Assembly (NCBI GenBank): GCA_036378295.1
Contig: DASUWS010000284.1
Span: forward strand, 1-5,918
Source of the DNA: DAHUXT01 sp036378295
Lineage (GTDB): Bacteria > Chloroflexota > Ktedonobacteria > Ktedonobacterales > JADMIN01
Length of the DNA: 5,918 bases
Direction of reading: 5' to 3'
Made by a program: the position numbers and the translations under genes. Positions 5,371-5,918 of this stretch are shown piece after piece. Below the pieces are notes generated by a model that made no database searches, had not been told where the DNA came from, and was given only the letters and a program-made list of their open reading frames with translations. The number at the start of each line of letters is the position of its first letter. Position 1 is the stretch's first letter.

Positions 5371-5918
5371 ATGGCAGATGTGGGTAGTTCGTTGACTCCC
5401 GATGGCCGGCGAGACATCGCCTGGGCGTTGCGCACGTCGCTTGCCCAGGTCACGCCGGACGAGTTAGGATCGCCTGCTCTTGCGGATTACTGGCGGTGCG
5501 CCTCAGCCTGGCTCTGTAGCGCGAAACAACCGTCATGCGAGACGACAAACGGCGATATTGCGCCGTTCCCGCTGACCGGGCGCGAGCTGCGAGAGCTTCA
5601 AGAAGCGATAGATCGCATCGTCGCCGCGCGCCTTAAAGCCCACGCGCCAAGACGCCCATCCCGCCTCGAACGTCTCTATGCCCGGTCCTTCAGGCATCCC
5701 CTGCTCTCCAATACCACCCGCCTCCGCCTGACCTTCTCCGCGACGCATCGTTCCTCGCTGGTCCTCGCGGGCATCCTCGTGCTCTCCCTACTGCTCAACA
5801 TCCTCGACCTGACACTGATTGCCGACGCGCCGCAATTACTCCTGTTCGGCGCCAATCTCGCCGTGACGCTCGCCGCGGTGGTCGTCTGGTTCGTGCTACA
5901 TCGCCGCCTGCGCCGCCA
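5371..5918 (+). CDS. Hypothetical protein with two membrane helices (partial, right edge)
   Basis: The frame from the ATG at 5371 stays open for 182 codons to the right edge, so the C-terminus is missing. AGGA (5363-5366) stands four bases before the ATG, within the purine-rich AGGAAGGG. Residues 1-125 are soluble: an acidic and Trp-containing N-terminal part (DIAWALRTSLAQVTPDELG, then ADYWRCASAWLC), then a helical, charged stretch (GRELRELQEAIDRIVAARLKAHAPRR). Two hydrophobic helices follow at about 130-150 (LVLAGILVLSLLLNIL) and 155-176 (QLLLFGANLAVTLAAVVVWF), and the second ends in the basic cluster HRRLRR. By the positive-inside rule, both the long N-terminal part and the cluster after helix two should be cytosolic. 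Three Cys (43, 49, 56) are closely spaced, but no known metal motif is recognised. The protein family is not recognised. Consistent coding composition with frequent G/C third positions supports a real gene. Confidence 0.68.
   Translation, partial: MADVGSSLTPDGRRDIAWALRTSLAQVTPDELGSPALADYWRCASAWLCSAKQPSCETTNGDIAPFPLTGRELRELQEAIDRIVAARLKAHAPRRPSRLERLYARSFRHPLLSNTTRLRLTFSATHRSSLVLAGILVLSLLLNILDLTLIADAPQLLLFGANLAVTLAAVVVWFVLHRRLRR

Noticed and set aside
5533..5748. Minus-strand 71-codon open frame inside the right-edge gene.
   Set aside because: It lies antisense to the continuous frame starting at 5371, which has a ribosome binding site and membrane helices, and shows no domain of its own.

Overview
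The window looks like a stretch of moderately GC-rich bacterial chromosome from a free-living organism, not a phage, plasmid or defence island. The mix is a pyruvate phosphate dikinase tail, a large GT-C/family-39-type membrane glycosyltransferase, a GNAT acetyltransferase, a DUF4287/DUF5655 protein and lineage-specific hypotheticals, separated by C/G-rich hairpins. This would fit a Chloroflexota (for example Ktedonobacteria-like) or similar soil or thermophilic lineage. That placement is inferred from protein style only. No rRNA, tRNA, insertion sequence or CRISPR array is visible.

Layout from left to right. (1) Positions 1-154 (+) are the last 50 codons of pyruvate phosphate dikinase, followed by a very clear intrinsic terminator at 173-202. 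(2) A convergent 653-aa polytopic glycosyltransferase lies at 215-2176 (-), with a plausible promoter just upstream at 2202-2230. (3) A GNAT acetyltransferase of the polyamine/BltD-like type lies at 2283-2771 (-). A 28-codon ORF with a good ribosome binding site precedes it and overlaps its start codon. (4) A divergent DUF4287-DUF5655 protein lies at 3036-3623 (+). It has a good sigma-70-like promoter at 2962-2990, overlapped by a short perfect inverted repeat. (5) An unrecognised 259-aa protein with a low-complexity Gly-Asn linker lies at 3743-4522 (-), ending in a convincing minus-strand terminator. (6) A 336-bp divergent intergenic region contains a perfect 10-bp inverted repeat with three GTAC cores. 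(7) A 102-aa XRE-like helix-turn-helix protein lies at 4859-5167 (+), and its start codon coincides with the predicted transcription start, so its mRNA is probably leaderless. (8) An intergenic region with two C/G-rich hairpins leads to the 5' part of an unrecognised protein with two membrane helices (5371 to the window edge, +).

Most genes appear to be single transcription units: promoters, terminators and strand switches separate nearly every pair. The two minus-strand genes at 215 and 2283 could be co-transcribed, but a separate promoter candidate lies between them. The pair most likely to be functionally linked is the helix-turn-helix gene and the divergent 259-aa gene, which share the region holding the inverted repeat. 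No complete multi-gene system can be claimed. The best leads are regulatory: the GTAC dyad, the leaderless regulator and the possible leader peptide in front of the acetyltransferase.
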